Source of the DNA: Limnanthes douglasii subsp. nivea
Lineage: Eukaryota > Streptophyta > Magnoliopsida > Brassicales > Limnanthaceae
DNA: 64,000 nt
Assembly: GCA_036936605.1 (NCBI GenBank)
Contig: JAUPFV010000001.1
Location: 250,755,981-250,819,980 of the forward strand
Reading direction: 5' to 3'
In this document: positions 1-12,299 of the stretch, one piece after another
How the letters are laid out: every line of letters begins with the position of its first letter
Numbering within the stretch: the stretch's first letter is position 1
Notes under the pieces: model-generated
Seen by the model: only the letters and a program-made list of their open reading frames with translations
Databases searched by the model: none
What the model was told of the DNA's origin: nothing
Position numbers and translations under genes: made by a program

Positions 1-590
1 ATTTCCCTGTTTCCCCCTCCAAATTCTTATTTAATCCATAAAAAATGGTTGCATTTGAAACTTCAAATTGGCCATTTTATTGGGAATATAAAGGAGAGGA
101 AAATAAATGCTGAATGCCTCTAGAGGCATAGAGAGCCTTCATGCCCTTGGTATCAAACTGTGGCCCATTGTCTGTAGTAATCTTTTGGGGAACTCCAAAT
201 CTACATCATATATTGGATAAGATAAACTTAATAACAGCTTTTGACGTAGTCCCAACCAAGGAAGCTGCCTCTATCCACTTAGAGAAATAGTCAATAGCGA
301 CTATAATAGTTCTGCACCCCCCGGATGCCATGTGTAGAGGTCCAACTAAATCCATCCCCCATCTAGCAAAAGGTATTGGCTCAAAAATAGACTCCATAGT
401 TACTGTTGGCACATGAATTTCATTCCCATATCTTTGACATGGATTACATTTCTTTAGCATCTGCCATTATGGTTGGCCAATAATATCCAGCAAAAACTTC
501 TATTTGGATTAGTGCAATGTACCCACAATGTGCTGAGCCTTCCCCATTATGTAGTTCAGATAAAACAACTTGGGATTCCTTAAATCCCAA
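1..590 (-). pseudogene. Tat-lineage Ty3/gypsy integrase (partial, decayed)
   Basis: This is the integrase part of an LTR-retrotransposon pol, which inserts element cDNA into the genome. Read on the minus strand, the zinc-binding end is near 440-560 and contains CNPCQRYGN. It is followed by the first catalytic Asp in GMDLVGPL, the motif YFSKWIEA, and the second catalytic region TDNGPQFD near 160-185. A segment like the 'GLKKRLEGAKGKW' region of gypsy integrases follows at 10-45. The third catalytic acidic residue would fall near the left edge, and the C-terminus lies outside the window. The reading frame breaks near 205, so the copy is defective. It belongs to the same element as the RNase H, RT and gag remnants to its right. 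Confidence 0.88.
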
Positions 591-623
591 ACAGCATAGG
601 AGAGGTCTACTGAAAGATTTTTT

Positions 624-1223
624 TTATAGAAAACTCCCCTTATTATAAAAAAAACCATGAGCTTTGTATTTAATCTTTTTTGCTATAGCTTTATCCGAAG
701 GAAATATCCCAGCAGAAATGTATTGAAGGAGGTTGTATCTCCAATCCTTAGGCTGGATCACAAGTATACTCATATTTTCTCCGTCTTCTTTATTTTGATC
801 TAACTGTATGGACGGGAATTCTCGGATGAGAATCCAAGGGTAGAACTCAGAATAAGCTATAGTTGCTAGTGAGTCTGCCAATGTATTCTCCGATCTAGGA
901 ATATGCTCATAGCAGATAATTTTGAAGCTTGCCGCCACTTCTTTCAAAACGAGTAAGTGCTTAACCAGTTTTTCCTTCTTGGCCTCAGACTGTTCTTAGG
1001 CATGGTGGATGAGTAATTGAGAGTCACTCATTAATCGGACTCTCTTAGCTCCACAGAGGAGAGCTAACTTAAGACCAGCTATAGCTGCCTCGTATTCAGA
1101 CTCATTGTTAGAGGCCTTGAATCCAAAACTTATAGCTTGATACGTTTTATCACCATACAGGGAGGTTAAGAAAATTACAGCTTCATAGCCCATAGTGCTT
1201 GATCCACCATTAGTTTGGACCAC
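624..1223 (-). pseudogene. additional (Tat-type) RNase H domain and spacer, broken
   Basis: This is the second, extra RNase H domain that marks the Tat lineage (Ogre/Retand-like) of plant Ty3/gypsy elements. At 996-1223 the minus strand encodes a QTNGGSS start, then FGFKASNNESEYEAAIAGL and LMSDSQLL, matching the beta-strand and Glu/Asp motifs of this domain. At 830-947 it continues with HIPRSENTLADSLA, the usual end of the domain, and then the spacer leading to integrase (KIKYKAHGFFYNKG). The normal first Asp in the DGG motif reads as Asn here. The two parts are separated by a stop between 947 and 996, so the copy is dead. Confidence 0.85.
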
Positions 1224-1282
1224 CCATTATTTCTTGAAATTATCTTCTGAAGTTTGTTTAGAACACCTCTCAGCATGAAATT

Positions 1283-2465
1283 CTAATAAGAAGTCAGCCA
1301 CTGATTGAGCTTTAATTGTCGTTCGAGGTAAAAACAAATATCGTAGTCACCCAATTCCACTGACCATTTGGTCATTCTGCTCGATATATCTGCCTTTTGA
1401 AGAACATTATTTAGCAAGAAAGACGTTTGGACAATAATATAATGAGATTGAAAATACAGCCTCGTCTTTCTTGTTGCAATCACTAAAGTTAGTGCAAACT
1501 TTTCCAATTTTAAATATCTTCCTTCAGCATCCAACAAACTCTTACTGATTTAGTACACCAGACGAGGATAATTGTCCACTTCTCTTACCAAGACAACACT
1601 TATAGCACATTCTGACACAACCAGGTATATATAAAGCTTTTCTCCTTGAACAAGCTTGAAAAGAGTCTTGGGTGAAGATAAATATTTCTTTATTTCAATA
1701 AAGGCCTGGTCATACTGTGGGGACCAATTGAAGTCTTTAGCATTTTTTAATATTTAGAAAAAAGAGCAAACTTGTCTGATGACCTTGAAATAAATCTATT
1801 TAAAGCAGCCAACCTTCCGGTGAGCCTTTGACTTCTTTAACATTTCGAGGAGGATCCATTTTTAATAGGGCACTAAGCTGATCCGAATCAGGCTGGATAA
1901 CTTTCTCACTTGTTATGTAACCTAGAAATGTTCCAGATCGGACCCCAAACACACCCTTCTCTGGGTTTAACTTCAAACTTACCATTTCTAAGTTAGAAAA
2001 ATGATATTGGAGATCAATTATGTGTAAATCCTCCTCCAGTATTTTAACCATTATTTCATCTATATATACTTCCATATTTCTACAGGTCCGATTAGAAAAT
2101 ATTTTGTTCACCAACCTCTGATAGGTAGCCCCAACATTTTTTAATCCGAAGGGCATTACCTTGTAGTAGTGGAGATATATATCGGTAATAAAAGTGGTGT
2201 GATCTTGATCATTTGGATCTACTTGTATCTGATTATACCCTGAAAAGGCATCCATGAAGGACAAAAACTTATTTCCAGATGTGGAATCTACTAGATGATC
2301 TATCAGAGGGATATGATAAAGATCATTTGGGCAAGCCCTGTTGAGGTTAGTGAATTCAATACACATACACCATTTGTCGTTCTTTTTCTTGACTAATAGA
2401 TGATATTGGGACTCTTTAATATGCCCCATTTTGGTCAGCCGATCAACCTCTTGAACTATCACGTC
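1283..2465 (-). pseudogene. Tat-lineage reverse transcriptase plus first RNase H, decayed
   Basis: This is the polymerase that copies element RNA into DNA. The minus strand at 1800-2462 gives a 220-residue RT segment with KKNDKWCMCIEF, FLSFMDAFSGYNQI, MPFGLKNVGATYQ and LNPEKG...FLGY blocks typical of Ty3/gypsy RT. The catalytic YxDD box reads YIDE, so the second Asp is lost. At 1283-1537 the first RNase H is seen (YLKLEKFALTLVIATRK, WSVELGDYDI). Stops separate the two between about 1540 and 1800. Both the box mutation and the broken frame point to an inactive copy. Confidence 0.9.
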
Positions 2466-2589
2466 TTCTTTTCCTTGGAAAAATCTCCTCTTTTTTGTAC
2501 AACAGGTGCAACATTACTCCGGATAGGCAACTTATGTGAAAGAACATCCGATGGTACCCCGTTGTTGCACCATGCAAACACATGTTGAT

Positions 2590-3400
2590 TGTTTAGCAAA
2601 AAATACAACAATTTCTTCTTTAACTCTGGCGCCAACTTGGAACCAATCTTGACGTTCTTACCCTCTATAAAGGAATGAGTTTCAACTTCTTCAATGAGTA
2701 TTATGACACTGGGAGCCTCTCTGGGGTCATCAATCTCGCTTTCCTCAGTAGAAGGCTCCAGTAACTGCTAATCTTTATTAATTCAAAATGCCCCCACTGT
2801 CTTAGGAGCAAGAGGTTGCATATCACTCCATGTATATCTTCTGACTAATTCGTACAACGCCAACTTGTCCCTAAACCGCATACTTTAAGCACTGATAGAC
2901 TTTAGAGGCCACATCATGTATTCTGGAAAGCCAGGACCTCCCAAAACTTATGTTGTATGATGTGGGGAAATCTACCACAACAAATAGTACCATTGCCATC
3001 TTTTTAAAAGGCCCCTTACCCAACAACACTTCTTCTTCAAACTCCCCAATAACATCCGCAGAACTCCCTATGAAGCCCACAATGGTTCTGTTCGAACGTT
3101 GAAATAACAGCTGGATTCCTCATCTATTTGTAGGAGCTTAAGAATAGGATGTTTGCCGAACTGCCCATATCAATCAGAATTTGGCGTATATCATTTCCCC
3201 CTATAGAAGCTCCTATAACCACTGCATCCTCGTGAGGCCCAGCAATATCCCTCAAATCATCTTCATCAAAAGAGTATGAATGGGAATTGGGACTGGAACT
3301 AATGGGAAGACATTCCCCGTCCTAATTGAGTAGTCAAATCATGGACATGCATCTTCCTTGATGAAGGGGTATGTGCAGTTACAGTATCCTCTCCAAAGAT
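2590..3400 (-). pseudogene. retrotransposon protease region, broken
   Basis: The minus strand at 2871-3080 encodes a segment ending with VVVDFPTSYNISFGRSWLSRI and a Cys-Leu-Lys tail. This is the well-known C-terminal half of plant gypsy aspartic proteases (the 'YNVILGRPWL' block). The N-terminal catalytic DTG region should lie near 3150-3200, where the frame is broken and I could not read it with confidence. The part from 2590 to 2870 is linker towards RT. It lies between gag and RT, as expected for the gag-pro-RT order. Confidence 0.7.
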
Positions 3401-3440
3401 AGTTAATGGTTCGAAGAAACTGATCAGTCTAGATACTGTC

Positions 3441-5110
3441 TTAGTTTTTTTCTGTTATCACCCCCACCTTATTCTGAGTTGGATCTGGATCCAAATACTC
3501 AGAGTCCACATCGAACCTTTCAAGGATCATCATTGCAACGTCTTGAGCAGGCGTTCCAAGATTATTCGAAGGACCTGTCTGAGGATCATTGTCAGGTCTT
3601 TTTGCACTTCGTCTTTTAACGTACGCCCCTGGTTTGCCCCTCTCAATAAGGTTTTCAACTTTTTGTTTCAACGCTATGCAATCTTGAGTATTATGACCTA
3701 TATCATTGTGATATTGGCAAAAACAAGTGTTTTGGTTTCCCTGGGGGACTGCAACGCCGCCGGCTTTCGAAAGTGTACTTCATCTTTAGTTTTATCATAG
3801 ATTGTAGCCACATTTTATCTTAACTCGGCGAACCACTCAGGTTGGACCCAATGAACCCTCTTATGCCTTGATTGTTGGCTATGGGTCTGGTTCTGGTTGG
3901 ATTGAATTTGCTTGGACCGGTTAGATCTTTGTCCGATCTCTTTTGCCTTGTAACCGGACTGGTTAGCGGCTGAAGGAGCTGTTGTGGTGGACCTCACCTG
4001 ACAGTGCACCCTTGTTTTCTTTGTTTCTTCCACAGTACTCTGCTTTCCCACTTAGTTTAACAAGCCATCCCAGGTCATAGCTTTCTTCTGAGTCACAAAA
4101 TCAACTAAGTTCCTAAGATTCAATCCCTGCCTAAGAGTAGCAATTTCCACTTGCTCGAAACAATCTGTTAATCCATTCTTTGTATTCACAAATCGACTTA
4201 TGTAATCTTTCAAAAATTCGTTTGGTTCTTGTGCACAATGGATAATGGTATCCCCATTACCGTTTAGTTCTTTACTCCCAACAAATTGCCTTCGGAAGGC
4301 AACCCCAAAGGTATCAAAGTTTCTAATACATCCCTGAGACAAACTGTTATACCATTTAAGAGCACTCCCCATAAAAGTTTGAGAGAAGGCTTTGCACAAG
4401 AGCTTATCATCGTCATCAAAATTCATCATGAAGTTGTTGAATTGCTCCAGATGGTTTTCCGGATCTCGACTTCTATTATACTTCTCCATCTTAGAGCTAT
4501 CAAACCTTTTAGGAAGGTGTCCGGACAATATTTTTGCAAACAAAGGTGACTGCCTCCAGTTTTTATTGCGGCTAAAAATAGTATCTTCATTAGGGGTTGC
4601 AAAAATATCTGGTTCGGACTGAAAAACAAAAGGATCTATGAGCAACTGATCAACATGCCTCTGGGATGATCCTTTGCCCTGATGCCTTTTGAGCCTACCA
4701 TGTCTGTCTCTCTTTCTTGAGTGATTTTTAGTTAAGTTTATCTTTTTTCTGGATCTCCCCTCATCATTGCTTGAGGATAAAGATTCTTCAAGCTCTCCCT
4801 CATTCGAAAAGCTGCTAGAGGACTCAGATCTAAAACTTTCAACATGCTTAGACCGGTGTGTCTTCTTTGAACTGAGGTGAGTCTTTACAGATGGCTCATT
4901 CTCCCCAGGGTTGTCAGTATGGTGAAGGACTGACGCTCTGGATTTCTCCTTGATACCTTTCTCTGCTTGTTTTATGGCCCTTAGCGCCTCTATTTTAGTC
5001 CTCAATTGGTCTCGCTCCTCAATGGTATATTCCTTATTTTCCTTCTCCGTTTCCACCTCAGGAGGTGGAGTATTTTGTTCATTCAGATCCATCCGAACTG
5101 TTTTTCTCAC
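3441..5110 (-). pseudogene. Tat-lineage gag polyprotein, one stop plus frame breaks
   Basis: This is the structural protein that forms the virus-like particle. The main open stretch is 352 codons (4052-5110, minus). It has a charged N-terminal region (IEERDQLRTKIEAL, coil-like), a Ser/Arg-rich stretch, then the gag core with KYNRSRDPENHLEQFN, ALKWYNSLSQG and FRRQFVGSK. A single TAA at 4052-4054 interrupts it, and the same frame continues to 3815. A knuckle-like CQYHNDIGHNTQDC is readable near 3690-3725, followed by LKQKVENLIERGKPG (3441-3671). That is the usual Retand-type gag/protease junction. The long intact core suggests a moderately old insertion. Confidence 0.88.
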
Positions 5111-5139
5111 TGGTTTTGAATGTAAAATTCAGGCACTGT

Positions 5140-5574
5140 CACCTGCCACTATGGTCGCCAATTTAGTTTGGTTTATTTTAGGCTGAGGGTAGATTTGTAA
5201 AGTGTTTATATAGTGTTTTAATAATTTTAGGGTGTTTTATGTTTAGTTTGAAGAGCAGAAAGATAATTAAGCTCTCTACTAGTATTAAATTATGATCACC
5301 CTCATTAATGAGAGTGGTTGGGGTATTTATACCTTAATTTTTGACCCATGGGCTTACCGGGTCAGGTCATGAAGCCGGGTCGAATTCAATGACCCATTAG
5401 TCTTAAGTTGATTAGCAAATAGCTTAGTCAAAAGTTAATACATTTGTCCTGTTCGGATTTTTAATGGTGTGATATGGTCCGAATTGCCCCTCTTCGGATA
5501 TGTGAATTTTGTTTAAATATAGTGACTCAAATATCCGAATTCATCATATATAAAATCCAGCAAATACGTGTACA
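5140..5574 (-). mobile_element. 5' LTR and primer-binding site of the minus-strand Tat element
   Basis: Immediately upstream (minus sense) of gag there is a primer-binding-site-like stretch that reads TTGGCGACCATAGTGG at about 5146-5161. It is the type of sequence found next to plant gypsy LTRs. The LTR should run from about 5168 to 5574: on the minus strand it starts TGTACACG and ends ATAAACCA. A TATA box (GGTATAAATACC, minus) at about 5323-5334 fits the U3/R boundary. The exact ends are estimates because the partner 3' LTR lies outside the window. Confidence 0.65.
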
Positions 5575-5721
5575 TGTTCTTTTTTCTTTATTTTTTAAAT
5601 TTTTTAAATTTTAAAGGTTTATATATTTTAAGCCATAATTCAGAAGAAAAAAAATCCAAAAATACTATTGGTTTTGTTTTTCTAAGACAAATAAAACTAG
5701 ATACATTCATGATATCTTTTG

Positions 5722-5724
<3 letters not shown>

Positions 5725-5783
<59 letters not shown>
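5725..5783. repeat. (TA)n microsatellite
   Basis: About 29 uninterrupted TA dinucleotides, directly left of the 26-bp minisatellite. Confidence 0.95.
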
Positions 5784-5785
<2 letters not shown>

Positions 5786-5789
5786 CATT

Positions 5790-6290
5790 GGTTTATGAGT
5801 TTCTCATCTATCATAACTGGCCCGGTTTCTCATCTCTCATAATTGACGCGGTTTCTCATCTATCATAATTGGCCTGGTTTCTAATCTATCATAATTGGCT
5901 CGATTTCTCATCTATCACAATTGACTTGGTTTCTCATCTATCAGAATTGACATAGTTTCTCATCTATTATAATTGGCATGGTTTCTCATCTATCATAATT
6001 GGTATGGTTTCTTATCCATCATAATTGGCATGGTTTCTCATCTATCATAATTGGCATGGTTTCTCATCTATCATAATTGGCATAGTTTCTTATCTATCAT
6101 AATTAGCATAGCTTCTCATCTATTATAACTGACATGGTTTCGCATCTATCATGTACCATTTATCATAATTTTCATGGTTTCTCATCTATCATGATTGTCA
6201 TGGTTTCTCATCTATCACAATTGGTCTGATTTCGCATCTAGTATATACCATTTATCATAGTTTGCATGGTTTCTCATCTATCACAATCAA
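5790..6290. repeat. 26-bp minisatellite, about 19 units
   Basis: Head-to-tail copies of GGTTTCTCATCTATCATAAT followed by TGGCAT (26 bp), with point changes and a few truncated units near 6150-6260. It contains no coding frame that survives. There are no unique spacers between copies, so it is a tandem array and not a CRISPR. Confidence 0.93.
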
Positions 6291-6295
6291 ATGAT

Positions 6296-6500
6296 TCTTT
6301 TTAGTTTTCTTAGCATCTTTAGGCTTCAAATCATAATCTGCCTTACGGTTTGCCTTTGTAGGTTTTAAATTCGAAACACTCTTAGATTCTTTGTCGGGTT
6401 CCTAATCTGAAGAGTTCGATTCACATGATTTTGATTCACCTGATTTCGATTCACCCAAATTTGTATCAACCGATTCACTGTTGCAAACTTTTTAAATTGA
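6296..6500 (-). pseudogene. coding-like relic, Ser/Lys/Glu-rich
   Basis: One minus-strand frame stays open for about 65 codons with a single stop. It reads as a low-complexity charged peptide with repeated GESKS/CESNS units, then DKESKSV and NRKADYDLKPKDAKKTKK. Codon structure and the repeated GES-K motif suggest the tail of a former protein gene. No domain is recognisable and no start or splice sites are convincing. It could equally be an expanded repeat. Confidence 0.3.
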
Positions 6501-7739
6501 ATTTTTGTTGAAAGAAAAAGAACTTTTATTGATCATATTGCTTATGACAACAATGGACATAGCTGGGCCATGGTAAACTCTGTTTCGGTCGCGTATGCTG
6601 AAATATTAGCCAGAACATGACTGCCCGTAAGTAAACAAACCTAATCTTCTCTATATTTGTTTTTGCTGATTACTATAAATTTTGGATTAAGTGGATAAAA
6701 TTCACACTAGGACATTGTTTGTATTACCCAGAAGAATGTTTCTCCTAATTTTTCTAAGACACCTATTTTCTTACCAAAACTTTTCAAATTCAATTATACT
6801 AATTTTATCCAAATAAGTAAAATAAACGTCTGAAAGATAATATTAATCAATTTAAATTTGAATGTACCCATAACAGTCATATGTTATTCTATATATATAA
6901 AAGGCATGAGGTATAAGAAAGAGAAAGAGAGAAAGAAACTAGAACTACAAAATAAATAATGTTTTATATAATTAACGGAGGGTATTTATGGTATTATTGA
7001 GTCTCATATGGTAAATATTTGAGTGAAATAGGTTTTTCTTAGATATACATGAAAATATAGACATTAAGTGAATATTATTTTTGCTTTTGGGTCTTAAATG
7101 ATATTAAACTATTTACTATTTTATATTTTTAATATATCTATGCGCTTTTATATGGTAAGATTTATTTTTCTTTTGAAAGATTTCTTTTTAAATAGTTTAT
7201 TTCAAATCCAAAAACATTTTATTTTTTATTTATCGGTTTTGTTATTTTAGTTTGATTTCGCGGTATAATAATGTTATGTATTTGTTCTTATATATATTTT
7301 TATCGGTTGTGATATAATATTTTTTGGTTTTATGTTTCAATATATCAGAGTTATTATTTATAGGTTATAAATTAGAATCAATTTTGTTATAAGTTTATTG
7401 TTAAATTTTTTATTATAAAAAATACATATTTTTTATTTTTGGGATTAATTTGATTTTAAAATTCATGTTGAATTTATGGTTTCAATTCATAAAAATAATA
7501 AAAAAAAACGTGGGTCATGGTAAGTTATATTTTCAATTCGATTTAAAATAATTAAATCTTTTTTTATTAATGATATAATTTGTGTTCTTCATTTAGTTTT
7601 GGTCGATTTTATTTTCTAAATTTTGAATTGAATCGTTTTGTTTCTTTTCTCATTTTATTTTAAGTCATTTGAAATATAAATTAAATTTTAATTTTGATTT
7701 ATCAAAATACCACCAATCAATGAAACAAACTACTTCATG
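6501..7739. other. AT-rich intergenic DNA, nothing recognised
   Basis: No open frame longer than a few dozen codons and no domain remnants. A TATATATATAAAAGG stretch followed by a GA-rich leader-like run (about 6890-6945) looks promoter-like, but no gene follows it. Confidence 0.5.
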
Positions 7740-8330
7740 TTTAGTAAGAGTGTGATTGTAGGTTAAAGTATTTAAATTGTTATAATTATAAGTCCAATTA
7801 ATTAAATTTAATCAACAATAAATGTATTGGACCATAATGAACTTTGTTAAACATATAATTTCGAAATTAGTTAGATTGACGTAAGATTATATAAGAGGGA
7901 GCCCATCAATCTCACAATATAGATATTCGACTCTAATGGTTCAATATGGTTATGATCGTCAGACGATATTAGATATATGATGAAAACCATATTGAATCTT
8001 ATACGTTAAGTAAGTAGTGTAAAGATAATATCAATAACCTTTAGATTTGTCCACTATTAAATCCAAGTACAATTACAAGTATTAGATTATAAATAGGGAT
8101 AGTAAATAATATAAACATAATATATTCTTTACAGTCTCACGCTTCATCTTTCAATATTTATCTCTCTTTATAAAAATCATAGGGTAAAATCGCAATCGTC
8201 CATATAGTGCCAACAATTCATATCATTCAAGAATTGAATACATGTTTCTTTCGATTAGAAGGAAGATCCACTATGGTCAGACACTGATCCGAGAATCCAA
8301 TATCTCTCATTCTCTTGCCGACTACTTATT
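7740..8330 (+). other. possible LTR-like relic
   Basis: A block with more balanced composition than its surroundings. It has an ATTATAAATAGGG TATA-like box near 8090 and pyrimidine-rich, leader-like sequence after it (TCTCACGCTTCATC). This is the layout of a solo LTR, but I found no partner copy, clean TG...CA ends or target-site duplication, so it is a weak call. Confidence 0.25.
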
Positions 8331-11300
8331 TCTATTACCGTTGTATCTATTCCATTGCTGAGTTAATCAACGATGTAAGAATGACGATTGATAAATACAT
8401 CTACATCTTACTACATATTTATTTATTTTTATCTACATGAAATATGTTGGTTTTATGTTTGTATAACCTCTAGATATTATAATTAGTATTAGAGAATACA
8501 TGTGATGATTATAAATTTTATTTTATATGACCATATTTTTATTTTTTCCTCATTAATTTAGTTAATTAATTCAACTTTTGAAAAGAAATAAATACCTCAT
8601 TTATGATTTAAATATATAACTTAACGTTGAAACTACACATTTATATTATGAATGATATAGACGTACATGTTCATTTTTTGGATTTGTGAATAGTTACATG
8701 TTTATATGTATTGTGAAGCATGATTAAAATGTACTCATCTTGATTTTTTAAAATTTCAGAAAAACCATGATTTGGTGGAGAAATTAGTTTTTTGAATATG
8801 AAATTCAAAGGGTTGATGCGATAGATGTGTTTTTCCTACAACAACGGTGCAACAACAATTGTATCGCAACATTCATGCGAGCTACCAGAATAATTGGGCT
8901 TCAAAAAGTGCGGCGCCACGATATTCATGCGAGGTGTTGTGATAACGACACGACAGTAGTAGTTGTGTCACGGTGGACACATATATTGTTGTAACAATGA
9001 TGCAAAAATAACATGGGTGTCTAGTTCCGCAAGGTCGTAACTTTGCACCCGATGATTTGACTCAAGTAATTGTTTTTATTCCATTCTAAATTTAAAGATG
9101 TACATGATAGTTTAGTTATAGTGTTGGATAACATAGTGATTTAGTCCCAAAATTTCAATATATTTATATGTTAGTTTACTTAATTATGCATGTGTGTTTA
9201 CTGTCCCAAAACTTCTTCACCCCTATAGTAAACTGTTAAAGTTTTAAATATGTTAGTTTTAGTCAAATTTTAATATGTAAAACGTTGCATATTTGAGGTA
9301 CAATCCAGTATATGTTATATTAAGTATTTAGGAGATGTAAAATTACGCTTCCCATTATGTGCGCGCTAAGTAAGCATACAATACTGAGAATGTATAATTT
9401 TTGGGATGTTAGTGATGACCCATTAAGCACTTAGAATCTTAGACATTTATGGCGTTTTCCTACATGTCATGGATTATTTGTTTTGGTTTCCAAGTTTAGT
9501 TTGAACGATATTCATCTCTTTTAAGATATATAGACATTTGAAGAGATATTTAAGGTTCTATAGATTGTCCTGGATGTTCATAATGCAATAAAATACAACA
9601 CAAAGTTCTTTTCAGTCAGAAAGACTATTGTCTCACATAATTTTCACATAGACACTTCATACGATCTTACTCTGAAATTGTAAGGAAGACTGTTCATTCC
9701 ACCTGAGTGACCTCTGTTAGTATAAGTTTTATAGAGAAAAGGTTTGGATGCTAATTTTCAAGGACCAATCCTTCTATGTGTAGGTCGGCCCACATGAAAA
9801 CTATGTAAATATATTTTTAAATATGAGAAAACTGCTATATAAGGTTATTTTTGTTTTATACATATCATATTCATGCACACATGGACTTCAATGTTGAATG
9901 GTTTTAGTTAAGTATGCCACAATACATTCATGATTGGATCATATAAGGGTTTGGTTGTTTACAAGAATGCTCGTGAACTATTATTGTTGCCCTTAAAGAG
10001 TTATGTTATATAAGTGATGTATAATGCGTTGATGTATAACGTATCCGCTAAGTATTGTGACTAGTCAGTTCAAATTAATGCATATTAAAACTTAAAAATT
10101 GAGAATATTCAGAATTTTTATGTATACGACAATTTAAATTGAAATGTTATATGTTTAGGTTGTAGTTATACTTTTAGTTAATCGTATTCCAAATTATCTA
10201 GATAGAATGGAAATATGATATGTTTATTCATTAGAAATTTCAAAACATTTTTATTATTACATCATTGGACAAAACTTTCCTCTTACTCTGAATTATAAGC
10301 AGAAGATAAGAGGGCTACAGTAAAAGGGATAAGATCAAGTCATATAATTTTGATAATAGTATATAAAATTCTCTTTAAGAATATCATAGCGTATTGACTA
10401 AGAAAATAAATATGATGTAAATTTCACTGCCGAAATTCATACTTAGTTTTTAGTGCTTTAGTTTTTCCACATTTATCTAAGTTCATTAGATCTAAAAAAA
10501 TATGATGTGTATTGAAAATGTTAACACTTGATTTCAAATCACGGAAATGACGAGATTTATGGGGAAATCAATTATAAATTTATTTATAGGATCATGTTTT
10601 AAAGTTTAATTTTTGATTGGATTGTTAATAAGGTTGTAAATATAAATTACATACTTCATATTTTCTAATATCAGTTCAGTTATGATGGAATTATAAACTT
10701 GTTTTCAACATTACATGTGAATAATAATATGGAAAAGTAATTCAGTATTGACCACTATAGAGGCTTACATAATAAAATGTTCTAAGTTTATTCAACATTA
10801 TAATAATGGGGAAAAAATTCAGTATTGACCACTTGTTTTCAACATTACATGTGTACCAAGTTTCATATTTTAAGAAGTTAAGTATAATTTATAATCCATT
10901 TTAAATTTATTCAAAAATTATTTGAGACAAATTCAAAAGCGATGTGAGAGGCTTGAGACTTGGTTCGGTTAAAAACATTTATTTATACTTTTTGGTCTAG
11001 TTTTTATTTCAATTTATTTTAAATTCCTAGAGATATTTGATGGAGATGTAAACATTATAGTCTCTCTTCATTAAGGATATACATTAAATTATCAAAATTA
11101 AGTGATGGTAAAATATTTAAACAGATAACGGTGATTCAGGAATAGAGAAGTTACAAAATGGATAATTATATACGTAAAATAACTATATTTTTCAATAATT
11201 ATATACATACTTACGTATTGTATAGTAAAATAAATTAAAACTATGAGATAATTAAGTATACCTTTATCACAAACATTCATGATAAAAATATCATGAGGCG

Positions 11301-11500
11301 GTTAACAATATAGTTTTTTCGGGTACTTTGGACTCTCTTGACTATTCTAATTATTCATACATGTGTTGAATACACCAACAAGAAACATACCAAATAATAT
11401 GAATTAGGTGAATATAACTCAATAAAAAAATAGAAGAAATTTATAGATTTATATTAAAATTATTCTTATTCAGGGACGATCATGATACCATAGTTATTAT
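8331..11500. other. AT-rich intergenic DNA without genes
   Basis: No convincing coding region on either strand. A GC-richer island at about 8815-9040 contains several CATGCGAG/CACGAC-like words but no open frame. Around 10695-10860 two short words (TTCAGTATTGACCACT and CTTGTTTTCAACATTACATG) each occur twice in interleaved order, a small scrambled duplication. The 60-codon minus frame at 11098-11280 looks like chance. Confidence 0.5.
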
Positions 11501-11519
11501 TCATAAATATCTTCTAGCT

Positions 11520-12290
11520 TTAAAGGCCATGCATTGGCTGAGTGTTTGTTTGAATTTTATTATGAGCGACCGAACATGGATGTAGATCAAGAGGAATGAC
11601 AACCTGAATGAGTTATCCAAACCGATGGGGGTCGAGCATTCTTGGGTGCGGGGCATGAATTCATAAAACTAGTCCAATAGGGGTAAAAATATATTTGGCC
11701 ATACATTTCAATTTCCCGGTCTCGAATAATGTAGCAAAATATGAGGTGACGTTAGCAGGATTACGACTCACACACATTTGTGGGGCTAAGAGAGTTCGAT
11801 TTGTAAGTTACTTCTAACTATTGGTCAATCACGCTACAAGAAAGTCCAAAGCCATGAAATAGAATTTGGTCAAGTATTTAACAACAATGAAGGCATTGGC
11901 AGTGGTGTTTGAAAAGGTTGAATACAAGCATGTCCACGGAGTGGAAAAAACATTAGTTGACCTTTTAGCAACCAAGACATATATTAGTGACTACTCATGG
12001 ATCTTAATACATGAGAACTCGTCGCTAATAAAGAATTCAGAATTGATCCTCTATTTAGATGCAGCCTACCAGATATCGACAAAGACCGACAATTATTAGA
12101 GATACGACGATATATAATTTAAGGTTAATAACATTTTTTCTATAGATAAGGCAATGGATAAAAATATGCGTCTTAAAGCCCACGGGTTCACAGTCCTTGG
12201 TGGAATACTTTATAAGAAATCCTTAAGTAGGCCTTTGTTGTGTTTCCTCAGGAAGAATGAACCCTCACATAGAGGTCATTCTTTTTAAGC
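11520..12290 (+). pseudogene. Tat-lineage RNase H/spacer remnant (plus strand)
   Basis: The plus strand encodes a decayed copy of the end of the first RNase H, the Tat-type extra RNase H and the spacer before integrase. Readable pieces are QTDGGRAFLGAG (about 11614), VAKYEVTLAGLRL and ICGAKRVRF (about 11740-11800), VFEKVEYKHVHGVEKTLVDLLATK (11908-11980) and RLKAHGFTVLGGILYKKSL (about 12168-12230). Several stops interrupt it. The same blocks occur on the minus strand at 624-1223 in the other Tat element, but the two copies are clearly diverged. Integrase is missing: the sequence passes straight into an antisense ORF. Confidence 0.8.
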
Positions 12291-12299
12291 TACTCCTCC

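Noticed and set aside
5790..6290. CRISPR-like array of 26-bp repeats
   Set aside because: Units are directly adjacent without unique spacers, and the window is plant nuclear DNA.
7740..8330. Firm call of a solo LTR
   Set aside because: No duplication or partner copy and no clear TG...CA ends, so it was kept only as a weak relic.
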